The notes under the pieces were generated by a model that saw nothing but the letters and a program-made list of their open reading frames with translations, made no database searches and was not told where the DNA came from. Positions 1 through 10,327 of a stretch of DNA of 43,763 bases are shown piece by piece (within the stretch, counting starts at the first letter, position 1; the number at the start of each line of letters is the position of its first letter). Source of the DNA: Gemmatimonadota bacterium. GTDB lineage: Bacteria > Gemmatimonadota > Gemmatimonadetes > Gemmatimonadales > GWC2-71-9. Made by a program: the position numbers and the translations under genes. The stretch spans positions 1-43,763 of the forward strand of contig QHUY01000060.1 in NCBI GenBank assembly GCA_003223415.1. Direction: 5' to 3'.

Positions 1-1903
1 CCACAACGGTATTCACCAGCTCGAACAGCGGCCCCGCGAGCGTATCGCTCGGGTTGCGGGCAACCACCGTCCCCGTGTAGGCGCCGGGGCGTGTGAACGC
101 CGCGGCGTGATAGGCGACGGTGATGTCCGTGCTCACCGGGTTGGGCGTGACCGCGGCGGGGACGGAGAGCCAGGGAACATCGCTCGCCAGCGTGAACCGC
201 GCGGCCCGCAGCCCGCCGGCGTGGGCGACGTGGAACACCTGCAGCGTGTCGCTCGGGTCGGCGAGACCGTCGCGCCGGAAGGCCGCTGGGGCGCTGTCCC
301 CGGCGCGCACCACGTACGTCGACCCCTGGTGGTCGGCGCGCAGCCAGCGGTAGGCTCGCTCGATCTGCGGCACGCCGGCACCCTCGTCCAGGACGCTCAT
401 GCCCCCGCCCCCCCCCGCCCCCCAGACCGGGGTCGTGGATGCGCGGAGCGCCTGCATCACGTCGGCAGCGGCGAGCGGGCGGTTCTCCTGCGCCAGAGCC
501 GAGATCAGGCGCGCGGCGAGTCCGGCGGCCTGGGGCGCCGCCATACTGGTGCCGTACTTCACTTCATCCCCGGTGTTCCAACGCGGCACCGTCGAGTAGG
601 CGAACCCCGGCACCACCAGATCCGGCTTCGCCGTCTCGGCGCCGCGCGAGCTGAACCACGCCAGGATGTCGGGCGCAAGCTGGAGCCGCGGGCCCGACTT
701 CCGGAGGAAGGGCCCCGGCAACAGCGCGCCCGCCGTGAGCGCCAGATCGGCCGAGGCTGGGAAGCCGATCGTCGAGAGGCCAGGTCCGTCGTTCCCTGCC
801 GGCAACGTGAACACCACGTCGGGATGAGCGCGCAGAAAGGTGTTCACGATCGAATCAATCGCCGCCCGGCCCTCGAATTCGTTCCCCACGCCGAAGCTCA
901 TGTTGAGCACCAGCTGCAGGTTGCGCTCGGCGGCAAAGCGGGCCGCGTACTCCATGGCGCGCTGCATGCTGCCGTGCACCGAGATCCCGCCCCGCGCGTT
1001 GTTGGCGATCTTGAGGCCGAGGAGCTGCGCCCCGGGAGCGACGCCGTCGAAGCCGGCGACGTTGTAAAGGTTGTGCCCCGCGGCGATGCCCGCCACATGC
1101 GTGCCATGCCCCAAGGTTTCGAAGTACAAGTCGAGCACGGGGACGCCGTGGTCTTCGGAGAAGTTGGCCGCCAGCGTGAGGGGCTTCGTGCCGAGCGCGA
1201 TCGTCTGGCGCCCTCCCCCCTCGCGGTAATCGTGCAGCGGCTGCTCGTCCTCGAACGACCCGTCGAGGTTCGAGTCGAGGAACACAACCCAGCCGTCCGT
1301 CGCCCGGACGACGACCACGGGGAAAACGTCGGTGTTGTTCCCGTTGCCGTTCAGGTCGGCGGCGGGCGGTTTGCCGAGGGAGAGCTCGCGGAGCACGCCG
1401 GCGTACCAGGTCGTCCCAGTGGCGAGCCTGGCGATGCGTCGCGCTCCGCCGAGCGGCTTGCCGGCCACTGTCACGGTATCGCCGCTCACTCCGGACGGCG
1501 TCACCGGCGAGAGGGCGATTTTGCCTTCCCCCGAGAAATCCCGGAGGTCGAGGATCTTCGGTGCCCCTGTACTCGTGACGATCAGTCCGGGCACCCCCGG
1601 GTCCACGCCGGAGTCGAGGATCCCGATCAGCACCCCACGCCCGTCGTACGTCGGGTGGTCGGTCTGGAATCGGTCCACGCCGGTCCCCGACAGCGGCATC
1701 AGTCCTTCGAGGAACGCTTCGGCCGGCGGTGTGCTCGGCTCGGGCGCCGCGGGGGGGGCGGGGGCGGGGGTTCCAGCGACACCCGCCGGGGCCGGCGCCG
1801 CCCGGACCTTGGGGGTCGGCCGCTGGGCGGACGGCGGGCCACCGGCGCAGGCGGCGAGGAGGAACGCGATGGCGACGGATGGGATGGGGCGGCGCTGATT
1901 CAT
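1..1903 (-). CDS. S8 (subtilisin-like) serine peptidase, tripeptidyl-peptidase II-like, C-terminus truncated by window edge
   Basis: Reverse complement from ATG at 1903 reads MNQRRPIPSVAIAFLLAACAGG (lipobox-like) ... YDGRGVLIGILDSGVDPGVPGL (Asp), GHGTHVAGIAAG (His), YGTSMAAPQAAG (Ser): full S8 triad. Not in the supplied ORF list because it runs off the window. Confidence 0.93.
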   Translation of the reverse strand, partial: MNQRRPIPSVAIAFLLAACAGGPPSAQRPTPKVRAAPAPAGVAGTPAPAPPAAPEPSTPPAEAFLEGLMPLSGTGVDRFQTDHPTYDGRGVLIGILDSGVDPGVPGLIVTSTGAPKILDLRDFSGEGKIALSPVTPSGVSGDTVTVAGKPLGGARRIARLATGTTWYAGVLRELSLGKPPAADLNGNGNNTDVFPVVVVRATDGWVVFLDSNLDGSFEDEQPLHDYREGGGRQTIALGTKPLTLAANFSEDHGVPVLDLYFETLGHGTHVAGIAAGHNLYNVAGFDGVAPGAQLLGLKIANNARGGISVHGSMQRAMEYAARFAAERNLQLVLNMSFGVGNEFEGRAAIDSIVNTFLRAHPDVVFTLPAGNDGPGLSTIGFPASADLALTAGALLPGPFLRKSGPRLQLAPDILAWFSSRGAETAKPDLVVPGFAYSTVPRWNTGDEVKYGTSMAAPQAAGLAARLISALAQENRPLAAADVMQALRASTTPVWGAGGGGGMSVLDEGAGVPQIERAYRWLRADHQGSTYVVRAGDSAPAAFRRDGLADPSDTLQVFHVAHAGGLRAARFTLASDVPWLSVPAAVTPNPVSTDITVAYHAAAFTRPGAYTGTVVARNPSDTLAGPLFELVNTVV

Positions 1904-3480
1904 GGATGACTCGGCAGGACGAAGGGCCCGAGGTGGGGACCCGCGAACTGCGTGCTGGCCTCGAGGAGGAAGGCAAGTGTGTCGCGCGTCTCCTCCGGGA
2001 GCACGATGGCGTCCACGAAACCACGCGCGCCGGCGACCCGGGCGTCGAGCTGGTGCTCGTAATCCGTCCGCATCGCGTCCACGGCAGCGGCGTTCTCCGG
2101 CTGGGAGACGCCGTTCCCGAAGACGGCCTGTACGGCGGACTCCCCCTCCATCACGCCCATGCGGCCGGTGGGCCAGCTGAGGAGGAAGTCGGGGTCGAAG
2201 CCTTGTCCCGCCATCGCGTAGTAGCCGGCGCCCGACGCGTGGTTCACGGTGAGTACCAGCTTCGGCGTCGTCGCCGTGGCCATCGCCTCCACGAAGCGCG
2301 CCCCGGCGCGGATGATGCCTGAGTGTTCGGCCTCGGTGCCCACCATGAACCCCGACACATCCTGGACGAACAGCAGCGGCAGTCGCTCGCGGTCGGCGTT
2401 CTCGATGAAGTAAGCCACCTTGTCGGCGCTCTCGGTATAAATGATCCCGCCGATCTTGGGCGGCTCGCCCTTCTTGCCCCTAATCAGCTGGCGGGAGTTG
2501 GCGATGAGCGCGACGGGGTAGCTCGCGATGGCGCCGTGGCCACAGATCATCTCCGGCGCGACCTCCGGCTGGAATTCATCGAGCCGGCCGCGGTCGAGCA
2601 GGCAGTCGAGCACTCCTCGCACGTCGTAGCTCATGCGGTGGTCGGCGGGCAGGAGGTCGTACAGGTCGGCGGGATCGCGCTTGGGCTTCGCCGCCTCCCT
2701 CTCCCCCCCCCGTCCGGTCGGCGCCGCGCGCGGGAGGCGGGCCACGTACTCACGGATGCGCGCGAGGCATGCGGCATCGTCCTGGGCGCGGTAGTGGGCC
2801 ACGGCGCTGACGGTCGTGTGCGTCTTGGCCCCGCCCAGCGTCTCGCCGTCTACCGTCTGGCCGGTTGCGCCCTTCACGAGGTTCGGGCCGCCGAGCCCCA
2901 TGAACGAGGTCCCCTCCACCATGAAGATCACGTCCGAGAGCGCCGGCAGGTACGCTCCGCCCGCGATGCACGGTCCCATCACCGCGCTGATCTGGGGCAC
3001 TTTGAGGTAGCGCCGCATGATCGAGTTGTAGTAGAAGATGCGCGCGGCCCCGTACTGGCCCGGAAAGACGCCGCCTTGGTAGGGCAGGTTCACGCCCGCC
3101 GAGTCGACGAGGTAGACAATCGGGACCCGCTGGCGCATCGCGACCTCCTGCGCCCGGAGGATCTTCTTGATCGTCTCCGGCCACCACGAGCCGGCCTTCA
3201 CGGTCGCATCGTTCGCGACCACGACCACCGGCCGCCCGGCGACGCGGCCCACCCCGGTCACCACACCCGCCGCCGGCGCCTGCCCTTCGTACTGATCGTA
3301 GGCCACCAGCAGTCCGATCTCGAACCACGCTCCATCCGGATCGAGTAGCTTGGCTACTCGCTCGCGCGCCGTCAGCTTCCCCTGCTCGTGCTGGCGACGG
3401 ATCTTGTCCGGCCCGCCGCCCTGTTGCAGGCGCGCGCGCAGCTCCTGGTACTCGGCGGAGAGGGTCTTGAGCCGGGTCAC
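1900..3480 (-). CDS. Acyl-CoA carboxylase carboxyltransferase (beta) subunit, methylcrotonyl-CoA carboxylase-like
   Basis: 526 aa; carboxyltransferase motifs IVYLVDSAGVNLPYQGGVFPG, MGPCIAGGAYLPALSD, LVKGATGQTVDGETLGGAKTH resemble MCC-beta more than PCC-beta. Confidence 0.9.
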   Translation of the reverse strand: MTRLKTLSAEYQELRARLQQGGGPDKIRRQHEQGKLTARERVAKLLDPDGAWFEIGLLVAYDQYEGQAPAAGVVTGVGRVAGRPVVVVANDATVKAGSWWPETIKKILRAQEVAMRQRVPIVYLVDSAGVNLPYQGGVFPGQYGAARIFYYNSIMRRYLKVPQISAVMGPCIAGGAYLPALSDVIFMVEGTSFMGLGGPNLVKGATGQTVDGETLGGAKTHTTVSAVAHYRAQDDAACLARIREYVARLPRAAPTGRGGEREAAKPKRDPADLYDLLPADHRMSYDVRGVLDCLLDRGRLDEFQPEVAPEMICGHGAIASYPVALIANSRQLIRGKKGEPPKIGGIIYTESADKVAYFIENADRERLPLLFVQDVSGFMVGTEAEHSGIIRAGARFVEAMATATTPKLVLTVNHASGAGYYAMAGQGFDPDFLLSWPTGRMGVMEGESAVQAVFGNGVSQPENAAAVDAMRTDYEHQLDARVAGARGFVDAIVLPEETRDTLAFLLEASTQFAGPHLGPFVLPSHP

Positions 3481-3516
3481 GGGAGGAAGGCGGAGAGGGA
3501 GGCGCGGGGAGCGGGG

Positions 3517-3935
<419 letters not shown>

Positions 3936-3936
<1 letters not shown>

Positions 3937-5048
3937 CAGCGGCGGAATCTCAGGAGGGCTGCCAGGCCCTCCACGGCACGCCGCGCCCGCTGGTCGTAGA
4001 GCACGTCTACCTGGGCGCGCTGCCGCAGCCCGTCCTCCACCGCGTCGTCGATGCGGGCGTCGTCGTGGTGTCCGTCGGCGAGCAAGGTGCGCACTTGGCC
4101 GCGGTGCAGTGCCGTGAGCGTCGCCTCGATGCCGTTCACCGCCCACCCCGAGCCCACCCCGTCCCGCACCGCCTCGGCGTGCGTGCGCTCCCACGCGCGT
4201 TCCCGCTCCTCGCGCAGGGCAAGCGCCGCTTCCCGCACCTCGGCGAGGCTCACCGCCTTCGGGTTCAGCCGCACGACGCCGAGCACCAGGTCGTGCAGGT
4301 AGGTGTGCAAGTGCGGCAGCAGGGCGGCGGCGTCCACGCCCACGCCGGCCACCACTAGACCCACGAGCGGCCGCTGAGTGTGAATCTGGAAAATGTGGTC
4401 GGCGACCCGGGCGTAGTGCCGGTGCTTCTCCTCCCGGATGCGCATGTGGTAGTTGTGCTCGCCTGAGCCGCCCGCCGGCAGCCCGCCGCGCACCACCTGG
4501 CGCTCGCCGTGGAAGCGGCCGCCTCGCGAGGCGAGGGACGCGGCCAGGCCCGGCAGCTCCACCGTATCGAACGCCGACACCTCGAAAAAGCGGGCCCCTG
4601 TGCGGTCGCACGCCGCGACGAGCATGGTGCCGAATTCCTGCTCCAGCGCCACCAGCTCGCGCACCAACGGCGTCGGCTCGACCGCGAGCCGGGAGCGATG
4701 CACGTGTGGCACGGGCAGCACCTCGAACAGCCCAACCGCTGAGCAGGCGAACACCGCGATCCCGCGGGCGCGCGGCAGCCGGCCGGGCTCTTCGAAGTAC
4801 CCCAGCACGCGCTGCAGGTCGCTCGCGATCCCCTCGCGAGCAGCGCGCTCCTGGGGCTGCCTGGCGAGGTTCGCCAGCGCCTCCCTCACCCGGTTCTTGA
4901 TCTTGATGAGATATTTGCCCCGCGTCTTGTCGCGTGGCTCGAGCTTGAGATAGCACGACACCACCCGGTAGGATCCGGACGGCACCTCCGCCAGGCGCTG
5001 GATGGCGTCGCGCACGGCGTCGACGGAGGGGGCGGTCCCAACGGTCAC
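3936..5048 (-). CDS. baeRF-like (bacterial archaeo-eukaryotic release factor family) protein
   Basis: 370 aa; [50 protein letters not shown] and [23 protein letters not shown] match the family pattern from memory; no canonical GGQ. Confidence 0.72.
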
Positions 5049-5050
5049 GG

Positions 5051-6613
5051 TCAGAAGAACACCGGTTCGCGGTACGCGCCGTACACGTGCTCGAGCGCGT
5101 GGCGGATCTCGTACAGGGTACAGTAGGCTCGGGCGCAGTCCAGCATCGGGCCGATGACGTTACGATCCTGCTCGGCCGCTTGCCGCAGCGCCTCGAGGCG
5201 GTCGGTCACCAGCGCGTTGTCGCGCTCGGCGCGTAGCCGGGCCAGCCGGTCCTTTTGATTCGCCTCGGCGTCGTTGGAGATCTTCAGGATCTCGACCGGG
5301 TGGTCGTCGTCGGAGACGAAGTCGTTGACGCCCACGATGATCTGGTCCTTCGCCTCCACCGCCCGCTGGAACTCCGCCGCCGATCGCGCGATCTGTCGCT
5401 GGAACCAGCCGCTCTCGATGCCCCGGACCACGCCGCCGATCGAATGGATCTCGGCGAACAGGGCTTCCGCCTCGCGCTCGAGCTGATCGGTCAGCGCTTC
5501 GACGTAATAGGATCCCCCCAGCGGGTCGATCACCTCCGCCACGCCCGTCTCGTGCGCGAGAATCTGCTGGGTCCGCAGCGCCAGCTGCACCGCCTGCTCG
5601 GTGGGCAGCGCGAGCGTCTCGTCCAGCGAGTTGGTGTGCAGCGATTGGGTGCCGCCCAGCACCGCGGCCAGCGCCTGGTAGGCCACCCGCACGATGTTGG
5701 TGAGCGGCTGCTGCGCCGTGAGGGTAACGCCCGCCGTCTGCGAGTGGAACCGCATCATCCCGGAGCGCGCGTGCTTCGCACCGTAGCGCTCCTTCATGTG
5801 GCGCGCCCAGATGCGCCGCGCCGCACGCAGCTTCGCGATCTCCTCGAAGAAGTCGTTGTGGATGTCCCAGAAGAAGGAGAGCCGCCGCGCGAAATCGTCC
5901 ACGTCGAGGCCCCGCGCGAGACCCCGTTCCACGTAGGTGAACCCGTTGGCCAGCGTGAAGGCCAGCTCCTGGGCCGCCGTGGCACCCGCCTCGCGGATGT
6001 GGTAGCCGGAGATCGAGATCGTGTTCCACTGCGGGGCGTGCCGCCCCGCCCATTCGAACACGTCCACGATGATCTTGAGCGCAGGCTCCACCGGATAGAC
6101 CCACGCGTGTTGGGCCATGTACTCCTTCAGGATGTCGTTCTGGATCGTGCCGCGCAGCTTCTCGCTCGGCACGCCCTGCCGCTCGGCGGCCGCGACGTAG
6201 AAGCAGAAGAGGATCGCCGCCGGACCGTTGATCGTCATCGAGGTGGAGACCTGATCGAGGGGGATGCCGCGGAACAGGTTCTCCATGTCGGCGAGGCTGG
6301 AAATGGCCACGCCGCACTTGCCCACCTCCCCTTCGGCACGCGGATGGTCCGAGTCGTACCCCATGAGCGTCGGGAAATCGAACGCCACCGACAGGCCCGT
6401 CTGCCCGTGCTCGAGCAGGAACTTGTAGCGCCGGTTCGTGTCCTCGGCCGTCCCGAATCCGGAAAACTGCCGCATGGTCCAGAGCCGGCCCTGGTACATC
6501 GTATGATGGATCCCGCGGGTGAAGGGAAACCTTCCCGGCTCGCCCAACTGCCGCGCCGGCTCGAAGCCGGCGAGCGTCTCCGGCCCGTACACTGGCTTCC
6601 GTTCGATGCTCAT
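5051..6613 (-). CDS. B12-dependent acyl-CoA mutase large subunit (methylmalonyl/isobutyryl-CoA mutase family)
   Basis: 520 aa; [75 protein letters not shown]. No B12 domain, which is encoded separately. Confidence 0.96.
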   Translation of the reverse strand: MSIERKPVYGPETLAGFEPARQLGEPGRFPFTRGIHHTMYQGRLWTMRQFSGFGTAEDTNRRYKFLLEHGQTGLSVAFDFPTLMGYDSDHPRAEGEVGKCGVAISSLADMENLFRGIPLDQVSTSMTINGPAAILFCFYVAAAERQGVPSEKLRGTIQNDILKEYMAQHAWVYPVEPALKIIVDVFEWAGRHAPQWNTISISGYHIREAGATAAQELAFTLANGFTYVERGLARGLDVDDFARRLSFFWDIHNDFFEEIAKLRAARRIWARHMKERYGAKHARSGMMRFHSQTAGVTLTAQQPLTNIVRVAYQALAAVLGGTQSLHTNSLDETLALPTEQAVQLALRTQQILAHETGVAEVIDPLGGSYYVEALTDQLEREAEALFAEIHSIGGVVRGIESGWFQRQIARSAAEFQRAVEAKDQIIVGVNDFVSDDDHPVEILKISNDAEANQKDRLARLRAERDNALVTDRLEALRQAAEQDRNVIGPMLDCARAYCTLYEIRHALEHVYGAYREPVFF

Positions 6614-7683
6614 CGGGTCGCTCCGCTCTTCACGTAATCGAGGATCTCGGCGGCGACCTCGTAGGGGTTACGGCGCCCGGCCGCCATGCCATCGAGCGCC
6701 TGTCCCAGCAGCGCTTCCGCCGGTGTGTCCCCCCAAATCCAGTGCCGCAGCGTCCGGTTCACGACCGCGCGCGTCCGCGCGGCGAGCCGCTCCCGCCGCC
6801 GCGCCTCGAGCCGGCCGGTCGCCTCGAGCGAGGCACGATGCCGGTCGAGCGCGTCCGCCACCTCGGCGATTCCCTCCCCCTTCACCGCCACCGCCGCCAG
6901 GACGGGGGGCTCCCAGTCGGACGGTCGGACCGTCGGACGGTCTGACTGAGAGGGCTTATCGTCCGACTGTCCGACCGTCCGACGGTCCGACGGAGTGGGG
7001 CGGTGATGTGGGGTGATGTTGCGGAATGCGTTGCCCCGCCGGATGCCCAGCATCACTTCCACTTCCTGCCGCAGTTTGTCGGCGCCAGGGCGATCGGCCT
7101 TGTTGACGACGTAGACGTCGGCGATCTCCATCACGCCGGCCTTCAGGGTCTGGATCCCGTCGCCCGACTCGGGGACGAGCACCAGCACGGTCGACTCGGC
7201 CGTGCGCGCGATGTCGAGCTCGGTCTGCCCTACCCCCACGGTTTCAATCAGAATGCGGTCGAACCCGAAGGCGTCGAGGACGTCCGCCACTTCCTCGGTG
7301 GTGGTCGCGAGGCCTCCCTGCGACCCCCGGGTGGCCATCGAGCGGATGAACACTCCCCGGTCCAGGCTGACGGACTCCATCCGGATCCGGTCGCCTAGCA
7401 GGGCCCCGCCCGTGAAGGGACTGGTCGGGTCGATCGCGATCACCGCCACGGTGAGCCCCCGGCTCCGGAACAACTGGACCAGCCGCTCAGCGAGGGTGCT
7501 CTTGCCGGCGCCCGGGGGGCCGGTGAGGCCGATGCGCCGCGCGCCCCGGCGGCCCAGGCGGCCGTGCACGTGCGAGAGCACCCGCTCGTAGCCGTCGCGC
7601 TGGTTCTCGACTAGGCTGATCGCGCGAGCCAGAGCGGCGGTGTCGCCCCGCGCGAGGCCGTCCAGGATTTGCTCAGTGCCCAT
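6610..7683 (-). CDS. meaB: Methylmalonyl-CoA mutase-associated GTPase MeaB (with internal repeat-encoded insertion)
   Basis: 357 aa; Walker A GPPGAGKST, FDRILIETVGVGQTELD, NKADRPGADKL; ATGA overlap with the mutase. Confidence 0.95.
   Translation of the reverse strand: MGTEQILDGLARGDTAALARAISLVENQRDGYERVLSHVHGRLGRRGARRIGLTGPPGAGKSTLAERLVQLFRSRGLTVAVIAIDPTSPFTGGALLGDRIRMESVSLDRGVFIRSMATRGSQGGLATTTEEVADVLDAFGFDRILIETVGVGQTELDIARTAESTVLVLVPESGDGIQTLKAGVMEIADVYVVNKADRPGADKLRQEVEVMLGIRRGNAFRNITPHHRPTPSDRRTVGQSDDKPSQSDRPTVRPSDWEPPVLAAVAVKGEGIAEVADALDRHRASLEATGRLEARRRERLAARTRAVVNRTLRHWIWGDTPAEALLGQALDGMAAGRRNPYEVAAEILDYVKSGATR
6916..6993. repeat. Octamer-based inverted repeat (TCGGACGG/TCCGACCG units) lying in-frame inside meaB
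   Basis: Left arm TCGGACGGTCGGACCGTCGGACGGTC..., loop GAGAGGGCTTAT, right arm ...GTCCGACCGTCCGACGGTCCGACGG. Confidence 0.9.
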
Positions 7684-7725
7684 GCACTCTGAAAGATAAC
7701 CCGCGGCGGTGAGCCGGGGGCGGTC

Positions 7726-9048
7726 TCACAACAGCCGCCCCGCGAGCACTAGGCTGGCCACGGTGAAGTAGATCAGGATCCCGCTCACGTCCACGAGCGT
7801 CGCCACGAACGGCGCCGACGCGCTCGCGGGGTCGAACCCCAGGCGGCGCAAAATGAACGGCAGCATGGCCCCTGCCATCGTGCCCCACATCACGATACCG
7901 ACCAGGCTCGTGGCGACCGTGACGGCGATGGCGAAGTAGTGCGGCCCGTAGAGTCCGCCCGCGGCCTGCCAGACGAGGATGCGCAGGAACCCGATGACCG
8001 CGAGGACGCATCCCAGCGCGAAGCCCGCCCCGATCTCCCGGCGCAGCACGTGCCACCAGTCCCGCAGCCGCACCTCGCCCAGGGCCATGGCGCGGATCAC
8101 CAGCGTCGACGCCTGGGAACCGGAATTGCCGCCACTCGAGATCATGAGGGGCACGAACAGGGCGAGCACCACCGCGCGGGCGATTTCGTGCTCGAACCGC
8201 GCCATGGCTGTCGCCGTGAGCATCTCCCCCAGAAACAGCGACGCGAGCCACCCGGCGCGCTTGCGCACCATGCGCGCGAGGGCGGTCTTAAGATACGGGG
8301 CGTCGAGGGCCTCCGAGCCGCCGAGTTTCTGGATGTCTTCCGTGGCCTCCTCTTCGACGACCGCCACGACGTCGTCCGCGGTGACGACGCCCTTCATCCG
8401 GCCCGCGGCGTCCACGACCGGCGCGGCGACGAGGCTGTGCTCGGCGAACACGTGCGCGACCTCTTCCTGATCGGCCTCCGCCGGGATGGTGACGATGTCG
8501 GTGTGCATCAGCCGGGCCACGCTGGTGGTGGGGTCCTCCGCGATCAGGTCGGTCAACGTGACCTGGCCCACCAGCTTGCCCTCGGCGTCCAGGATGTAGG
8601 CGTACGTCGGCGTGTCGCGGCCGCTCCGCTCTTGCGCTTGTCGGCGGAAATAGCTCAGCGCCTCCGCGGCGGTCATCTCCGGGCGCACGCGGATGTAGCG
8701 CGGGTTCATGAGGCCGCCCGCTTCGTCCTCGGCGTAGGCGAGGAGCGCGGTGACCTCGGCGCGCGTCGGTTCGTCGAGGAGCGCGAGCAACCCCACCCGC
8801 TGCTCGGCCGGGGCGGCCTGAATCAGATCGGCGACGTCGTCGGGGGCGAGCAGGCGCACCCACGGGCGGCGCTCCGCCGGTTGGAGCGCGAGCACCACCT
8901 CGGCCTGGTCGGCGGCGCTGAGGTCGAGGAAGAACTCGTGCCCGACGTCGGGCGGGAGCTGCTTGAGGCGCCGGGCGCGATCACTCGCGGCGAGACGGGG
9001 CCACGCTTCAGCCACATCGAGATAGGTGAGCTCTTTTTTCTTGGGCAT
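7726..9048 (-). CDS. mgtE: Magnesium transporter MgtE
   Basis: MgtE_N, CBS pair and C-terminal membrane domain (LFVPLMISSGGNSGSQASTLVIRAMALGE). Start chosen at MPKKKELTYLDVAEAW (ATG at 9048); the longer ORF extends to 9204. Confidence 0.94.
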   Translation of the reverse strand: MPKKKELTYLDVAEAWPRLAASDRARRLKQLPPDVGHEFFLDLSAADQAEVVLALQPAERRPWVRLLAPDDVADLIQAAPAEQRVGLLALLDEPTRAEVTALLAYAEDEAGGLMNPRYIRVRPEMTAAEALSYFRRQAQERSGRDTPTYAYILDAEGKLVGQVTLTDLIAEDPTTSVARLMHTDIVTIPAEADQEEVAHVFAEHSLVAAPVVDAAGRMKGVVTADDVVAVVEEEATEDIQKLGGSEALDAPYLKTALARMVRKRAGWLASLFLGEMLTATAMARFEHEIARAVVLALFVPLMISSGGNSGSQASTLVIRAMALGEVRLRDWWHVLRREIGAGFALGCVLAVIGFLRILVWQAAGGLYGPHYFAIAVTVATSLVGIVMWGTMAGAMLPFILRRLGFDPASASAPFVATLVDVSGILIYFTVASLVLAGRLL

Positions 9049-9121
9049 AGGAAAGAAAAGAAAGGCCTCGCCCGGCCGCGGCGCCACCCTGGCGGTCGCA
9101 GCGGCGAAGCGCCGTTGGCGG

Positions 9122-10327
9122 TCAGCCGGACTCTTCGGGGCGGTCGAGGGAGATTGCCCGCACCCCACCGGGCCGCACCGCCACCCGCTCCACCCGCGTC
9201 GCACTCGCCGCCAGCACGTCGAACTCGAGGCCCTTGTAGAAGAAGCGCCCGCCGGGCCGCGGGATCCGGCCGAGGGCCTGAATCAGCAGGCCGCCCACCG
9301 TTTGCGCGCCGCGGCTGTCGACCTTGACGCCGAACGCCTCCTCGAGCTTCGTGGCGGGGGCGCTGCCTTCCAGCTCCACGAGCCGCGGCGGCGGAGCCAC
9401 GCCTCCCTCGGGGGCGGGCTCGTCTCCCTCGAACACCTCGCGGACCAGCGCCCGCAGCAGGTCCTCGAACGTGACGAGGCCCGCGGTCCCACCGTACTCG
9501 TCGAGCACTACTGCCAGGCGCCCCTGCCCTCGCTGCATGGCGAGCATCAGCTCCGCGGCGTGCTGCGTGCCGGGCACGCGCAGGACCGCCCGCACCGGCA
9601 CGGGATCCTCGGGCTGCAGCTGCAGCAAGTCGAACGCGTGCGCGACCCCGACGATCTCGTCGAGCGAGCCGTGGTACACCGGATAACGACTGTACCCGGC
9701 CTGGGAGAACACGTGCGCCGCCTCCGCAGCCGCCATCCCTTCGAGGATCGCCACGATCGCCGTGCGTGGGGTCATGAGCTCGCGCACCGGCCGATCGGCG
9801 AACGCCAGCACTCCGGAGACGACCTCGATCTCGTCCGCCGCGGCCAGCGCGTCGGTGCCGGCGCTCGATAACACGGCGGCGAGCGCCGTGCGGGTCGACG
9901 GCTCGCGGCGCGGGATGAACGGCGCCAGGAGCCAGCCCGCCCACTCCATCCCCGGCACCGCGCGGGACACGATCGCTTCCGCCCAGCGGCGGCCCACGAC
10001 CCGGGGCACGAGATAGGCCGCGCTGACGAACAGGGGCACGATGACGGCCACGGTGAAGACGCCGAGGAAGGTCGCCGTGGTGCGGGCGAGCAGGGGTGGC
10101 ACGGCCCCGGCCGCGAGAATGATCCCCAGGGTCGTGAGCCCGTTCGCGGTGGCGAGCACCATGCCCGGGTTCTCGAGCAGCCGCACCGCCGCCGCCGCGC
10201 CGCGCAGTTTGTAGGACACCCAGCGCGTCAGCTCGATCTGGCTCACCGCGGCCGCCGCGACGCCGATGGCGGCGGCCGTGCCGGCGACCCCCAGCCCGAG
10301 GAACAGCAGCAGCAGCGGCGGAATCAC
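9122..10327 (-). CDS. CNNM/CorC (hemolysin C-like) family membrane protein, copy 2
   Basis: N-terminal hydrophobic domain, CBS pair (VRELMTPRTAIVAILEG, GRLAVVLDEYGGTAGLVTFEDLLRALV), CorC_HlyC C-terminus (VGGLLIQALGRIPRPGG). GTG at 10327 overlaps upstream TGA. Confidence 0.88.
   Translation of the reverse strand: MIPPLLLLFLGLGVAGTAAAIGVAAAAVSQIELTRWVSYKLRGAAAAVRLLENPGMVLATANGLTTLGIILAAGAVPPLLARTTATFLGVFTVAVIVPLFVSAAYLVPRVVGRRWAEAIVSRAVPGMEWAGWLLAPFIPRREPSTRTALAAVLSSAGTDALAAADEIEVVSGVLAFADRPVRELMTPRTAIVAILEGMAAAEAAHVFSQAGYSRYPVYHGSLDEIVGVAHAFDLLQLQPEDPVPVRAVLRVPGTQHAAELMLAMQRGQGRLAVVLDEYGGTAGLVTFEDLLRALVREVFEGDEPAPEGGVAPPPRLVELEGSAPATKLEEAFGVKVDSRGAQTVGGLLIQALGRIPRPGGRFFYKGLEFDVLAASATRVERVAVRPGGVRAISLDRPEESG

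Noticed and set aside
107-1909. 600-aa plus-strand ORF
   Set aside because: Antisense shadow of the S8 protease, whose catalytic triad is clear on the minus strand.
9049-9121. Possible riboswitch or terminator in the CorC-mgtE gap
   Set aside because: Only about 73 nt with a weak 5-7 bp hairpin; no recognisable Mg2+ riboswitch architecture.
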